A stretch of 64,000 nt of DNA from Candidatus Nitrosotenuis uzonensis (GTDB taxonomy: Archaea > Thermoproteota > Nitrososphaeria > Nitrososphaerales > Nitrosopumilaceae): NCBI RefSeq assembly GCF_000723185.1, contig NZ_CBTY010000006.1:1-64000 (forward strand), written 5' to 3'. Below the pieces are notes generated by a model. The model ran no database searches, was not told the origin of the DNA, and was given only the letters and a program-made list of their open reading frames with translations. Shown piece after piece: positions 1 through 9,500 of this stretch; position 1 is the first letter of the stretch; every line of letters starts with the position of its first letter. The position numbers and the translations under genes were made by a program.

Positions 1-95
1 GGGAATAATCAAAGTATAACAAGACCGTTTTAGCTAAAATCTAACCGCAAGACATGATTTACATTATTATAGAATGTGCTTGTAGCTAATCAATA

Positions 96-857
96 ATGTT
101 CCCCATTCGTGACGAGAATCCAAAACCGCCAGGGTTCAAGCCAAAAGTTACATATGCGCTCATCATAATCAACATAATCGTATTCTTTTTTGAGGTTGCA
201 GTGACAGGACAGTTCTTTGAATTTAGCAACAATCGCGCCGCGGCACTGTTCTACGAATGGGGGGCAGTGCCTGCATGTATAATGGGTGAGAGTTCAATAA
301 CAATACAACAAATTCGTGTCTCCTGTCCTGACATGCCAATGCTTGGCCTTCTAAGTTCCGTCTTTTTGCATGGAGGACTGATGCACCTTGGAGGCAACAT
401 GCTATTTTTGTGGATTTTCGGAGACAATATAGAATTAAAATTTGGCAGGGCAAAATATCTTGGAATATATCTTGTCTGGGGAATAATCGCAGGACTTGCA
501 CATGTAGTGGGCGATATGTACAGCCCGATACCTGCAGTCGGAGCTTCTGGGGCAATTTCGGGCGTACTTGGGGCCTACCTTGTCATGTTTCCACGCGCCA
601 AGGTCACAACATTCCTTATGATGGGATTTTTCTGGAGGATGCTGCATGTTCCGGCAAAATGGTATTTGCCATTCTGGCTTCTCTTTCAGAACGTACTGCC
701 ATTCCTGATTGGAGGATTCGGATTTGGCTCTGGGGGGGTAGCGTACCTTGCGCACATCGGGGGATTCGCGATAGGCTTGGCAACAGGTTATCTTTACAAA
801 AAAACGCACAGACCAGAATACATGTATGGCTCCAGATACGGTTGGAAGGGAGACTAA
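96..857 (+). CDS. Rhomboid family intramembrane serine protease
   Basis: Membrane protease that cleaves transmembrane helices inside the bilayer; its substrates cannot be told from sequence. The 253-residue protein has about six hydrophobic segments, the HxxxN motif (HLGGN), the catalytic-serine motif GASGAISG and the catalytic histidine in the last segments (YLAHIGGF), all in canonical order. The first segment is followed by an extended Cys-containing loop (two Cys), a rhomboid L1-like insertion. The ATG at 96 lies about 25 bp after an AT-rich TATA-like stretch (62-72), which suits a leaderless archaeal transcript. The 95 bases before it hold only this promoter. It is the first gene of the window and precedes a small tautomerase gene in the same direction. 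Confidence 0.93.
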   Translation: MFPIRDENPKPPGFKPKVTYALIIINIIVFFFEVAVTGQFFEFSNNRAAALFYEWGAVPACIMGESSITIQQIRVSCPDMPMLGLLSSVFLHGGLMHLGGNMLFLWIFGDNIELKFGRAKYLGIYLVWGIIAGLAHVVGDMYSPIPAVGASGAISGVLGAYLVMFPRAKVTTFLMMGFFWRMLHVPAKWYLPFWLLFQNVLPFLIGGFGFGSGGVAYLAHIGGFAIGLATGYLYKKTHRPEYMYGSRYGWKGD

Positions 858-888
858 AGAATAAATCCGACAGCCAAAGCACACACTC

Positions 889-1065
889 ATGCCAATAATT
901 ACTGTCTCAATGTATCCTGGCAGAACACAACAACAAAAAGAAGAATTTGCCAAGGCGATAACAAAGTCCGCAGTTGAGATCCTCAAGACCAAAGAAAGTC
1001 ACGTAATTGTGGTCTTTGAAGACAATCCAAAAGAAAACTGGTACATGGCAGGTAACCCACTGTAA
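889..1065 (+). CDS. 4-oxalocrotonate tautomerase-like small protein
   Basis: A 58-residue protein that starts MPIITVSMYPGR. It has the N-terminal proline after Met which, once processed, serves as catalytic base in the tautomerase superfamily, and the typical length (about 60 residues) and pattern: beta strand, helix with repeated K/E, then a second strand 'HVIVVFEDNPKENW'. These enzymes form hexamers and catalyse keto-enol tautomerisation; the physiological substrate is unknown. It lies 31 bp after the rhomboid gene and is followed by a T-rich stretch (1066-1082) that could terminate transcription. The reading frame was checked directly from the nucleotides. Confidence 0.85.
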   Translation: MPIITVSMYPGRTQQQKEEFAKAITKSAVEILKTKESHVIVVFEDNPKENWYMAGNPL

Positions 1066-1102
1066 CACTTTCTTTTTATTTCATTAAAATTTCACTAAAT
1101 TC

Positions 1103-1903
1103 ATGAAAGTAGCTGTAGTTCAATTTCGCGCATCAACTGACAAACAAAAAAACCTTCAGCGAATTCTTAATTATGTAAAAGAGTCAGCGCACAAAGGAGC
1201 AAACCTTTGCGCATTTCCAGAATTTATGATGTTTTACACAACTGCAAAACAGTCTCCAGCAGAGCTTGCCGAGCTTGCAGAACCAATTAACGGAAACTTT
1301 GTTAACTCGATCGCAAGTGAGGCACGAAAACACTCAATCACTGTAGTGGGTACGCTCTACGAAAAAAGCAAAAAGAAAACCCGTGTGTATGATACATCGT
1401 TTATAATATCGCCTTCAGGCAAGTTGCTTAGCTCGTACAGAAAGATCCATCTGTATGACGCATTGGGATTTCGAGAATCAGATAAATTAGAACCCGGCTC
1501 AAAGATTTCGCTACCCATACGCACCAAAGTGGGAAAAATAGGCATGATGATCTGTTATGATCTACGCTTTCCTGAGATGTCACGCATTCTTGCCTTATCC
1601 GGATCCGAAATCTTGGTGGTTCCTTCCGCATGGGTACAAGGGGAGATGAAAGAGGAACACTGGATTACAATCAACAAAACACGTGCAATAGAGAATGGTT
1701 GCTATGTAGTGGCCCCAGATCAAGTTGGAAACATTTACTGCGGAAGAAGCTTAGTCGTCGATCCCTACGGAAAGATTTTGCTTGACATGAAAAAAAAGCA
1801 AGGAGTTGGAATCGTGGATATATCGCTTGACAGAATAAAGCAGACGAGAAAAGCGCTACCGCTACTACAAAGCAGAAGAACCGATATCTATTCTAATCTT
1901 TAG
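1103..1903 (+). CDS. Carbon-nitrogen hydrolase (nitrilase superfamily, Nit2/omega-amidase-like)
   Basis: Cytosolic amidase/nitrilase fold, 266 residues, the usual size for Nit1/Nit2-type members. The Glu-Lys-Cys triad is visible: Glu in 'FPEF' (about 38-41), Lys in 'YRKIHLYD', and the nucleophile Cys in 'MICYDLRFPE'. These enzymes hydrolyse carboxamides such as deaminated glutathione or alpha-ketoglutaramate; the exact substrate is not decided by sequence. ATG at 1103 is preceded by an AT-rich promoter at about 1075-1085. Its 3' end overlaps by 11 bp the convergent zinc-finger gene on the minus strand. Confidence 0.92.
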   Translation: MKVAVVQFRASTDKQKNLQRILNYVKESAHKGANLCAFPEFMMFYTTAKQSPAELAELAEPINGNFVNSIASEARKHSITVVGTLYEKSKKKTRVYDTSFIISPSGKLLSSYRKIHLYDALGFRESDKLEPGSKISLPIRTKVGKIGMMICYDLRFPEMSRILALSGSEILVVPSAWVQGEMKEEHWITINKTRAIENGCYVVAPDQVGNIYCGRSLVVDPYGKILLDMKKKQGVGIVDISLDRIKQTRKALPLLQSRRTDIYSNL

Positions 1904-2321
1904 AAATCCTGCTCTGACAGTTCATGTTGGAGCACTGCTGCTGCCATTTCTGCCTTCTAGAATATCTAAAGAAAATAATCGGCCAGGCGCACTGGCTGCA
2001 TGGAGTCTTTGTAATGCCAAGCATTGCCTTTTGCAGCAGGGGTGATGACGCCCTACATCCGTTATAATAGTTGGAGCATCCAATGAAACGCTTTTTTGTT
2101 TTTCTAGATCTGATTATCATCAGCTTGCCTATCTTGCAGCTGGGGCATATGACAAGACCGTTCTTTGGCTCATTTGAGCCTAAAATTATATATTTTTTCT
2201 TGTTTTCAGACCATGAAAGATAGCTATTCTTATCATAATACTGTTTGATCTCCGAACGCATCAGATCGACTCGGCGCTTTGTGATCCTAACACTGTTTCG
2301 AAGTTTAGGCATCTTTTCCAT
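1893..2321 (-). CDS. Topoisomerase-type C4 zinc-finger protein
   Basis: Small basic protein with two cysteine clusters, CPSCKIGKLMII...GCSNYYNGC and CSQCAWPIIF...CSNMNC, the pattern of the C-terminal zinc fingers of DNA topoisomerase IA (zf-C4_Topoisom). It carries no topoisomerase catalytic domain, so it probably binds single-stranded or damaged DNA. I chose the ATG at 2321 (142 residues, 'MEKMPKLR'); a TTG at 2357 would add 12 residues but sits too close to the TATA-like sequence at 2370-2376. That TATA element is near-symmetric and could serve both this gene and the thiolase gene in the other direction. The 3' end overlaps the nitrilase gene. Confidence 0.75.
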   Translation of the reverse strand: MEKMPKLRNSVRITKRRVDLMRSEIKQYYDKNSYLSWSENKKKYIILGSNEPKNGLVICPSCKIGKLMIIRSRKTKKRFIGCSNYYNGCRASSPLLQKAMLGITKTPCSQCAWPIIFFRYSRRQKWQQQCSNMNCQSRISKD

Positions 2322-2399
2322 CAAAACTGAAGCTGATTTCTTCAACAGGATATTCAAATGCTTGAAGGATTTTATAGGGACCGATGGTCACTGAGATTT

Positions 2400-3554
2400 G
2401 TGGAAAAGGTTTGCGTTCTTGGTGCTGGAAGCACAAAATACGGAAAATTAGAAGATAGCATTACAGACATTACAATTCAGGCCTCAATCGGGGCAATAGA
2501 AACTGCCGGTATAGACCCAAAAGAGATTCAGGCAGGCTACATTTCAAATGTGTTCGGAATTGCAGACAAACAAGTCCACTTGGGACCTGTCATCATGAGC
2601 AATCTAGGGATACCAGAAAAACCATCGCTTTCCATCGAGTCGGCGTGCGGTTCTGGCTCAGTCTCATTCAGAGAGGCATTTGCAAATGTAGCAGCAGGAT
2701 TCTACGATGCGGTGTTGGTAGCAGGAGTAGAAAAAGTAACACATACTGGCACAGAGTGGACCACAACATACTTTTCATACTGTTCTGATTTCTTTTACGA
2801 GGGTGGCGCAGGTGCATCATTCCCAGGCCTCTTCGCATCCATGGCGCGAGCATATCTTACTGAATTCAAGGCAACAGAAGAAGACTTGGCTATGGTTGCA
2901 GTAAAAAATCACGAGAACGGGCTGCTCAACCCAAAAGCGCACCTTCGAAAAAAGATTACAGTTGACGATGTCATGAAATCCGCAGTTGTAGCAAGCCCGT
3001 TAAAGCTTTACGACTGCTGTCCATTTTCTGACGGTGCAAGCGCCGTTATACTATGTAGTGAAAAATTTGCAAAAGAACACTCTAAAAATTATGTCAGCGT
3101 AATTGGATCCGGAAGGGGTGGATCACCTGCCACCCTGCAGGGTAGAGATCATATGACCACCATCCCGAGCACAAAGATTGCCGCAGACGCTGCATACAAG
3201 ATGGCCGGAATCACTGCAAAAGATGTCGATTTTGCAGAAGTGCACGACTGCTTTACAATCGCAGAAATAGTTGACACAGAAGATCTAGGATTCTTTGAAA
3301 AAGGTACTGGAGTGCAGGCTGTAAGGGAAGGAAGGACTGCACGAAACGGCGATATCCCAATCAATCCATCTGGAGGACTAAAGGCAAAGGGTCATCCAAT
3401 AGGAGCAACTGGCGTGGGCCAAGTCGTAGAAGTTTTCGAGCAGCTAACCGGCAAAGCAGGGGACCGTACAGTAAAAGATGCACAAATAGGGCTTACTCAT
3501 AACTTTGGCGCAACCGGAGCAAGCTGCGCTGTTCATATCTTCAAAAGCGTGTAA
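2400..3554 (+). CDS. Thiolase family protein (acetyl-CoA C-acetyltransferase-like)
   Basis: Condenses or cleaves acyl-CoA; in thaumarchaea such proteins are assigned to acetoacetyl-CoA thiolysis in the 3-hydroxypropionate/4-hydroxybutyrate cycle or to mevalonate synthesis. Visible motifs are the nucleophile cysteine region 'SIESACGSGSVSF', the 'VHDCFTIAE' segment and 'GHPIGATG' with the catalytic His. The frame is open from an ATG at 2358, but the family N-terminus (EKVCVLGAGSTKYGK) begins at the GTG at 2400. TTTATA at 2371-2376 lies 25-29 bp before it, fitting a leaderless transcript. The next gene, a DUF35 protein, begins 4 bp after the stop; archaeal thiolases of this type usually form a complex with a DUF35 protein. 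Confidence 0.9.
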   Translation: MEKVCVLGAGSTKYGKLEDSITDITIQASIGAIETAGIDPKEIQAGYISNVFGIADKQVHLGPVIMSNLGIPEKPSLSIESACGSGSVSFREAFANVAAGFYDAVLVAGVEKVTHTGTEWTTTYFSYCSDFFYEGGAGASFPGLFASMARAYLTEFKATEEDLAMVAVKNHENGLLNPKAHLRKKITVDDVMKSAVVASPLKLYDCCPFSDGASAVILCSEKFAKEHSKNYVSVIGSGRGGSPATLQGRDHMTTIPSTKIAADAAYKMAGITAKDVDFAEVHDCFTIAEIVDTEDLGFFEKGTGVQAVREGRTARNGDIPINPSGGLKAKGHPIGATGVGQVVEVFEQLTGKAGDRTVKDAQIGLTHNFGATGASCAVHIFKSV

Positions 3555-3558
3555 AACC

Positions 3559-3927
3559 TTGTCTGAACAAAAACACCAGTTCATAGATGCGGTAAAGGCA
3601 GGTAAAGTCCTAGTCAAAAAGTGCACAAAATGCGGCCATCAACACCTTGCAACGGTCTACTTTTGTCAGAAATGCGGCAACAAGGGATTTGAGAACGAGA
3701 TTCTTGAGGGGAAGGGCACGGTTGCCACATATACGATAATCACTGTGCCTCCTGCAGGATTTGAAAAGTATACGCCATACGCGTGGGTGGTCATGAACAT
3801 TGATGGTCACGATCTTAGGATTTCAGGTTTTCTTGGTGGAATAGGGAGCCCATCCCAACTACCTGTAGGCTCCAAAGTCAAGATAATCGGATATGATGAC
3901 CGCGGGATCATACTGGAAAAACAGTAA
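3559..3927 (+). CDS. DUF35 Zn-ribbon/OB-fold protein, thiolase partner
   Basis: Acyl-CoA-binding accessory protein. An N-terminal helix (about 1-20) precedes a rubredoxin-like zinc ribbon, CTKCGHQHL...CQKCG, and a C-terminal OB fold ('KGTVATYTIITVPPAGFEKYTPYAWVVMNI'). In the archaeal thiolase/HMG-CoA synthase complex (established for methanogens) the DUF35 protein bridges the two enzymes and holds CoA. I chose the TTG at 3559, 4 bp after the thiolase stop, rather than an upstream in-frame start inside the thiolase gene, because it matches the family start 'SEQKHQFIDAVKAGK'. It is almost certainly co-transcribed with the thiolase. Confidence 0.88.
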   Translation: MSEQKHQFIDAVKAGKVLVKKCTKCGHQHLATVYFCQKCGNKGFENEILEGKGTVATYTIITVPPAGFEKYTPYAWVVMNIDGHDLRISGFLGGIGSPSQLPVGSKVKIIGYDDRGIILEKQ

Positions 3928-3998
3928 AATCAATTTAGTAAATTAATTAATAATTTTCAAAAAAGATTCTTAATAGTTTTGGCAAGACCATCATATTA

Positions 3999-4160
3999 TT
4001 GTCAGTAGATGTTGTATGCGGTAAATGTGGGGCCAAAATCTCCAACATGAAAATGCTCAAGTCGATCAAGGATGTAATGAAGCACTACAACAACAGGTGT
4101 CCGTCATGCGGTCAGACTCTGTCTACCAGTGAGTTTTCCGTGGAAGTACAAAAGAACTGA
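3999..4160 (+). CDS. Small zinc-ribbon protein (53 aa)
   Basis: Begins at a TTG and encodes a 53-residue protein with two CxxC knuckles, CGKCG near the N-terminus and CPSCG about 25 residues later, separated by a basic helix. The spacing fits a zinc ribbon that binds nucleic acid or protein. The function is unknown. An AT-rich stretch at 3966-3976 could be its TATA element. It stands alone between the DUF35 gene and the HTH/NrdD-like gene, all on the plus strand. Confidence 0.65.
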   Translation: MSVDVVCGKCGAKISNMKMLKSIKDVMKHYNNRCPSCGQTLSTSEFSVEVQKN

Positions 4161-4222
4161 TCAATAAAGATAGCTGAAGATCTAGTCATAAATCTTATTT
4201 ACTCCTGATCTCTAGGCTATGC

Positions 4223-6325
4223 ATGAGCATTGAAGTGGCCACTGGAGCAGCCGACTCGAAGAAGGCCGGAGGTATCTTACAGTCCACCTCAAAGCGTGTA
4301 AGGATGATCTTCTCTGTTATGGCAAGTCCAAACAGAATTGACATATTACGAATCCTGAATTCAAAGGGCCCACTAACTTATTCCGAATTAAAATCGCTAG
4401 CAGGTTTCAAATCAAAAAAGGAGAGTGGGAAATTTGCATACCATCTAAGAAAACTCTTAAGGCAATCACTTGTCGCACTTAACAAATCTGAAAGACGTTA
4501 CACGATAACAAACCTTGGAAAGCTCGTGTTGAGCCTTGCAAGGCAGATCGAGGAGCGCTCTATCATAGAGTCTGGTAAAATGTATGTTCGAACATCTCAT
4601 GAATCAATCGAAGAGTTCAATTCACACAAGATAATCCAATCACTTGTAAGGGAAGGAAGCCTCCCGCTTGAGCTTGCCCAGAAAATCACCGAAGAGGTGG
4701 AAAACCGCATCTACAAGTACCAGACTACCTATCTTACAGGCTCGCTTATTAGAGAAATGGTAAACTCGGTGCTGCTAGAGCACGGCCATGAGGAATACAG
4801 GAACAAACTTGCCCGCCTAGGCATGCCTGTATTTGACGTCCAAGAGATGCTCACAAACGTGGACAATATCGATAATGGCGCTCAGGGGCTGTTCTTCAAG
4901 GCAGGCCAGTCTGTCTTTTCGGAAAACCTTCTACTAAACACTCTTCCAAAAGACGTCGCAGACTCGCACTTATCAGGAGATATCCACATATCAAACCCTG
5001 GAATCTGGTCTCTGCTGCCAGACACGCTATTTTTCAACATAAAGGAGCTCATAGATGACGGCTTGGATCTGAAAGGCAAGTACCTTGGCGTAGCGAGAAT
5101 TCCAACAATAAAAACACTTGACAACCTTGCATCATCGCTCTCAATGATAATATCGCTCACTGCAAAGGAGGCATCAAAAGAAGTCATACTTGACGGACTT
5201 GTACATCTATGCTCCAAGCATGCCAAAAACATAACAGATCTTGAAGAAAAACTCGTAGCCGCATTTGCAACATCGTCGGTTTCATCCAAGTATACAAAAG
5301 AGCCCACGCTTACATCTTTTAGAATCCAACTCGGATCGGATGGCAAGATAGTTCAAGCAGTGCTCAACGCCTACAAAGCATACGTGAAGATGACTCCGGT
5401 TCCACAAATAGGGCTGATAATAGACCATTCGAGCGGCAAAATCTCTGATGTTTCTGATATTGTATCTGAGATAATTTCAATTGGCGGCAAAGTCCTGTTC
5501 TCAAAGGATGAAACATCATACAGTGGAGTTGTAAGGATCAAAGGCAAGAACAGCACATCGTCAATCAACTTGCAGTCACTTACGATCAACCTGCCCAGAC
5601 TTGCGTTCGAATCAAACAAAGACGAGACTTACTTTAGGGCAAGACTTGCACTTTTGATGAAACCGGCACTAGCTGCAATGTCGTTACGCAAAAAGGACAT
5701 ATCCGATCTAACAAGACGCGGCCTTAATCCAGTGCTTGCTGCAAATACACAGTACATGCAGCGCAGCTCAGTCTGCCTTGTAGTGAATTTGGTGGGCCTA
5801 AAGGAAGCCGTCTTTAACATACTTGGATACAACAACGACAAGGAGGGCCAAGAAGTAATCTACAAAGTAATTCAGACCGCAGTGGACGTAGCAGAAAAGA
5901 AAGGCAAAGAGATGGGTGATACGGTAATAGTCACCATGACTGAAAGCGACGGAACCTCCAGATTCAGTGCCCTTGATGGAGAAAAATATGGTAAAATGTC
6001 CGTACAAAAGTCCCTTGACGGCGAGAACTATTCGGAAGGGATATTGATTTCTGCTTCAGAAATTGACTCTATTACCGCCAAGGCAGAAAAGATTGTAGAA
6101 GCTAACAAGACATCCAAGATACTCAACGGCGGCCTCCTCGTGAAACTCCGATTTGAGAAGGAAACCAACGTAGAAGACATCAAAAAGGCTTTGGAAAAGG
6201 TAGGCGATCTGGTAGGCACGTTCAGGCCTAGTAAGGACGTCCCAATATGCGGCAACTGCGGCTTCAAGGACGAGAAGCTATTTGACAAGTGCCCTGTCTG
6301 CAAGTCTCCTTACATACTCAACTAG
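4223..6325 (+). CDS. HTH + ATP-cone + inactive NrdD-like fusion, putative nucleotide-sensing regulator
   Basis: A 700-residue protein in three parts. Residues about 25-105 form an ArsR-like winged helix ('SPNRIDILRILNSKGPLTYSELK'). Residues about 118-210 form an ATP-cone ('IEEFNSHKIIQSLVREG', 'TTYLTGSLIREMVNSVLLEHG'), the allosteric nucleotide-binding module of ribonucleotide reductases and NrdR. The rest resembles anaerobic reductase NrdD, with 'SLTINLPRLAFES' matching the conserved INLPR strand. The C-terminus has a four-Cys zinc site (C676, C679, C690, C693), but the protein ends seven residues after C693 with no glycyl-radical R-x-x-GY loop. The CRL-type active-site Cys before INLPR is also missing ('YSGVVRIKGK' stands there). 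I infer a catalytically dead reductase recruited as a dATP/ATP-responsive transcription factor; nrdJ follows directly. Some annotation would call it anaerobic RNR, which the missing residues argue against. Confidence 0.85.
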   Translation: MSIEVATGAADSKKAGGILQSTSKRVRMIFSVMASPNRIDILRILNSKGPLTYSELKSLAGFKSKKESGKFAYHLRKLLRQSLVALNKSERRYTITNLGKLVLSLARQIEERSIIESGKMYVRTSHESIEEFNSHKIIQSLVREGSLPLELAQKITEEVENRIYKYQTTYLTGSLIREMVNSVLLEHGHEEYRNKLARLGMPVFDVQEMLTNVDNIDNGAQGLFFKAGQSVFSENLLLNTLPKDVADSHLSGDIHISNPGIWSLLPDTLFFNIKELIDDGLDLKGKYLGVARIPTIKTLDNLASSLSMIISLTAKEASKEVILDGLVHLCSKHAKNITDLEEKLVAAFATSSVSSKYTKEPTLTSFRIQLGSDGKIVQAVLNAYKAYVKMTPVPQIGLIIDHSSGKISDVSDIVSEIISIGGKVLFSKDETSYSGVVRIKGKNSTSSINLQSLTINLPRLAFESNKDETYFRARLALLMKPALAAMSLRKKDISDLTRRGLNPVLAANTQYMQRSSVCLVVNLVGLKEAVFNILGYNNDKEGQEVIYKVIQTAVDVAEKKGKEMGDTVIVTMTESDGTSRFSALDGEKYGKMSVQKSLDGENYSEGILISASEIDSITAKAEKIVEANKTSKILNGGLLVKLRFEKETNVEDIKKALEKVGDLVGTFRPSKDVPICGNCGFKDEKLFDKCPVCKSPYILN

Positions 6326-6402
6326 ATCTAAAGTCGAAATTCGCAGTTCTGACATTATGAGATAAAAATTAATCCCTAACTGATCATAGATCATACATCA
6401 AA

Positions 6403-6528
6403 TTGGCTGAATTCGTTTTTGTCCTCAGGAACGATTGTTCCGAAATTTTCCGTAGCGGTGTAAACATTGTTGAGCTAAAATCTGAAATCTTTGGCAGTCA
6501 GGGTTATATCCAATATGGTTTTACCTAG
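6403..6528 (+). CDS. Possible 41-aa leader peptide/small protein upstream of nrdJ
   Basis: An open frame from a TTG at 6403 to a TAG at 6526-6528 encodes 41 residues (starts AEFVFVLRND, ends YIQYGFT). It ends 14 bp before the nrdJ ATG, and the nrdJ Shine-Dalgarno-like GAGGGGAG lies in between, so the two could be translationally coupled. No family is recognised. It may be a real small protein, a leader peptide or chance; coding composition looks plausible but the length makes this uncertain. Confidence 0.35.
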   Translation: MAEFVFVLRNDCSEIFRSGVNIVELKSEIFGSQGYIQYGFT

Positions 6529-6542
6529 TGAGGGGAGACATT

Positions 6543-9500
6543 ATGACAACAGATTTTTCTCAAATAGAAAGTTCGATCGTTGACGTCAAGAAGCGTGACG
6601 GACGTATTACAAACTTTAACAAAGAAAAAATTACAAATGCGATCTACAAAGCCTTGGTTGCAAACGGCAATCCAGATCGCAAGATTGCAGAGGAACTCAC
6701 CAGCGGAGTCCTGAGCAAGCTAATTTCACAAGGCTTTTCTGCTTCACACCCTCCAAGCGTCGAGGATGTGCAGGACATGGTAGAATCAACCTTGATTGAA
6801 AAAGGATACGGCGAAATCGCCAAATCGTACATATTGTACAGACACGAGCGCCGCAAGATACGTGAGGACAAGATGAAGGTTTTAAATACCAAGTCGCTTG
6901 ACCCGGTGGCAAAGGCATTTGATCTTAATTGCCTTCGAGTCCTTGCATCAAGATATCTTCTGCGAAACAACAAGAACGAGATAATCGAAAGCCCTTCACA
7001 AATGTTCGAGCGTGTTGCAATTCTGGTCGGCATAGGTGATATCCTATATGATAACGAGCTGTTTGCAAAGGACGGCGACATACAGCAAGATGTTGAGGAG
7101 GCAAAAAAATATCTGAACAAGCTTGATGACTTTGATTACAAATTCAAGATAGGAAGCTTTTATCTCAACAAATACCACTTCAGGGGACTGATCAACCACT
7201 ACATCTATCTTGCAAAGCGCGGGCAGATGAAGAAGAGCTTCAAGGAAGTACTAACACTAATTGCAGCAAAAAAGTTTGACAGCTATGCGGACAGGATTCA
7301 AGAATACCATACTCTTATGACAGAGCAAGACTTTCTGCCAAACTCTCCAACAATGATGAATGCAGGTGCAAGACTTGGCCAGCTCTCAGCATGCTTTGTT
7401 CTTGGAATGCCAGACGATATGGCAGACATAATGAAGTCTACCTCTGATGCAGCTCTCATATTCAAGTCTGGTGGTGGAGTTGGAATCAATTACTCTGATC
7501 TTAGGCACGAAGGAGACATTGTAGCCTCTACCTCGGGAGTAGCCTCAGGACCTGTATCGTTCATGAACATCATAAACACAGTAACCGAGGTAGTAAAACA
7601 GGGAGGAAAACGAAGAGGGGCCAACATGGGCATCCTCGAAGTTTGGCACCCTGACGTTGAAAAGTTCATCACTAACAAGACCCAGCCGGGAGTACTTGAG
7701 AACTTTAACGTAAGCGTAGGAGTGTGGGAAGACTTTTGGACCGCACTTGTAGACAGCCCAGACGGTAAATACACTCTGAGAAGTCCGCGTGACAAGGCAC
7801 CTGTCAGGGAGATAAATGCACACCAGCTAATCGACGTAATAGCACACTCTGCATGGAAGAGCGCAGAGCCGGGACTGATCTTCTTTGATAACATCAACAA
7901 GTACAACGTCTTTGCAAAGGCAAGGGGTGGACCACTGAGGGCAACCAATCCATGTGTTACTGCAGATACGTGGGTTGCTACATCTGAAGGACCAAGAATG
8001 GTAAGAGATCTGATTGACGTACCGTTTAAGACACACTTGAATGGCAGACCATGGAGTACAAACGGATTCTTCTCTACAGGTATAAAGAAGATCTACAAAC
8101 TGAAAACAAAAGAAGGCTTTGAACTGCGCTTGACAGAGGATCACAAAGTACTATCTGTCAGCAACATGAAGAGGAACTCTTTGGAATCCGAATGGACGCA
8201 AGCAGGAGATCTAAAAGAAGATCAAAAAATTGTTCTTGATGACTGCCGTTACTATGAATGGGACGGAAAATTCGGTCAAGAAGAAGGATATCTAATGGGT
8301 CTTATGATCGGCGACGGTCACATCAAAAAGGACTGCGTTATACTGTCATCATGGGGTGAGAGTAAAGGTGATGCGTCCGTAAGAGGTCTTGTCTTGCAGT
8401 ATGCGCAACAAATGCCACATAGAGCAGACTTTGATGGCTGGATGAAGGTCAAAGGACGAGGTGAATACAGACTTTCATTGGCGTCAATAAGCGGACTTGC
8501 AGAATCTCTCGGATTAAGACATGAAAACAAGACAATAACCAAAGAAATTGAAATGGCGTCGTCTGCTTTTTACAAGGGATTCCTCAGGGGATTCTTCGAT
8601 GCAGATGGAACCGTGCTTGGAAGCCAGCAAAAAGGCATATCTGTCCGTCTTTCACAAAGTGATCTTGGCATACTGAAAGCAGTTCAACGCATGCTTCTCA
8701 GATTGGGCATTGTGTCAAGAATATACACAAACAGAAGAACGGAACAAGAAAAGCTCTTGCCGGATGGGAAGGGACATCAAAAACTATATCATACCAAAGC
8801 GCAACACGAGCTTGTAATATCTGGAGAAAATCTACTGCGTTTCCACAATGTAATAGGATTTGCAGATACAGAAAAGATGAACCATCTGGATTCATTGCTT
8901 GGGAACTATAAACGAAGTCTCAACAAAGAAAGATTCGTAGCAACAGTAGCAGAGCTGGTGGAGGATGGCATCGAAGAAGTATATGATGTTCAGGTGCCAG
9001 GAGTAAACGCATTTGACGCAAATGGAATAGTTGCTCACAACTGCGGAGAGCAATCGCTATACCCGTACGAATCATGCAACCTTGGATCAATCAACTTGGC
9101 AAACCTAGTCAAAAGAAAGGCGGACGGACAATACGAGTTTGACTGGCAGCGATACGAGGAGACAATACGCAAGACCACCAGATTCCTTGATAATGTAATA
9201 GACATGAACTTCTATCCGGTTCCGGAAATTGACAAAGCATCAAAGGAATCAAGAAGGATAGGGCTTGGCGTAATGGGCGTAGCAGATCTTCTCTACAAGC
9301 TGAGAATACCGTACAACTCAAAGGAAGGATACGAATTCCAATCAAAGCTTGCAGAGGCGCTGACATACTACTCTATGGAAGAAAGCGTCGCACTTGCACG
9401 ATCAAGGGGCGAATTCGATCTTTGCTCAAGAACAGAGTATCCGGAAGGCAAGATTCCAATATCTGGCTATTATGAAAAGCCAAAGGGCGGACACTATTAT

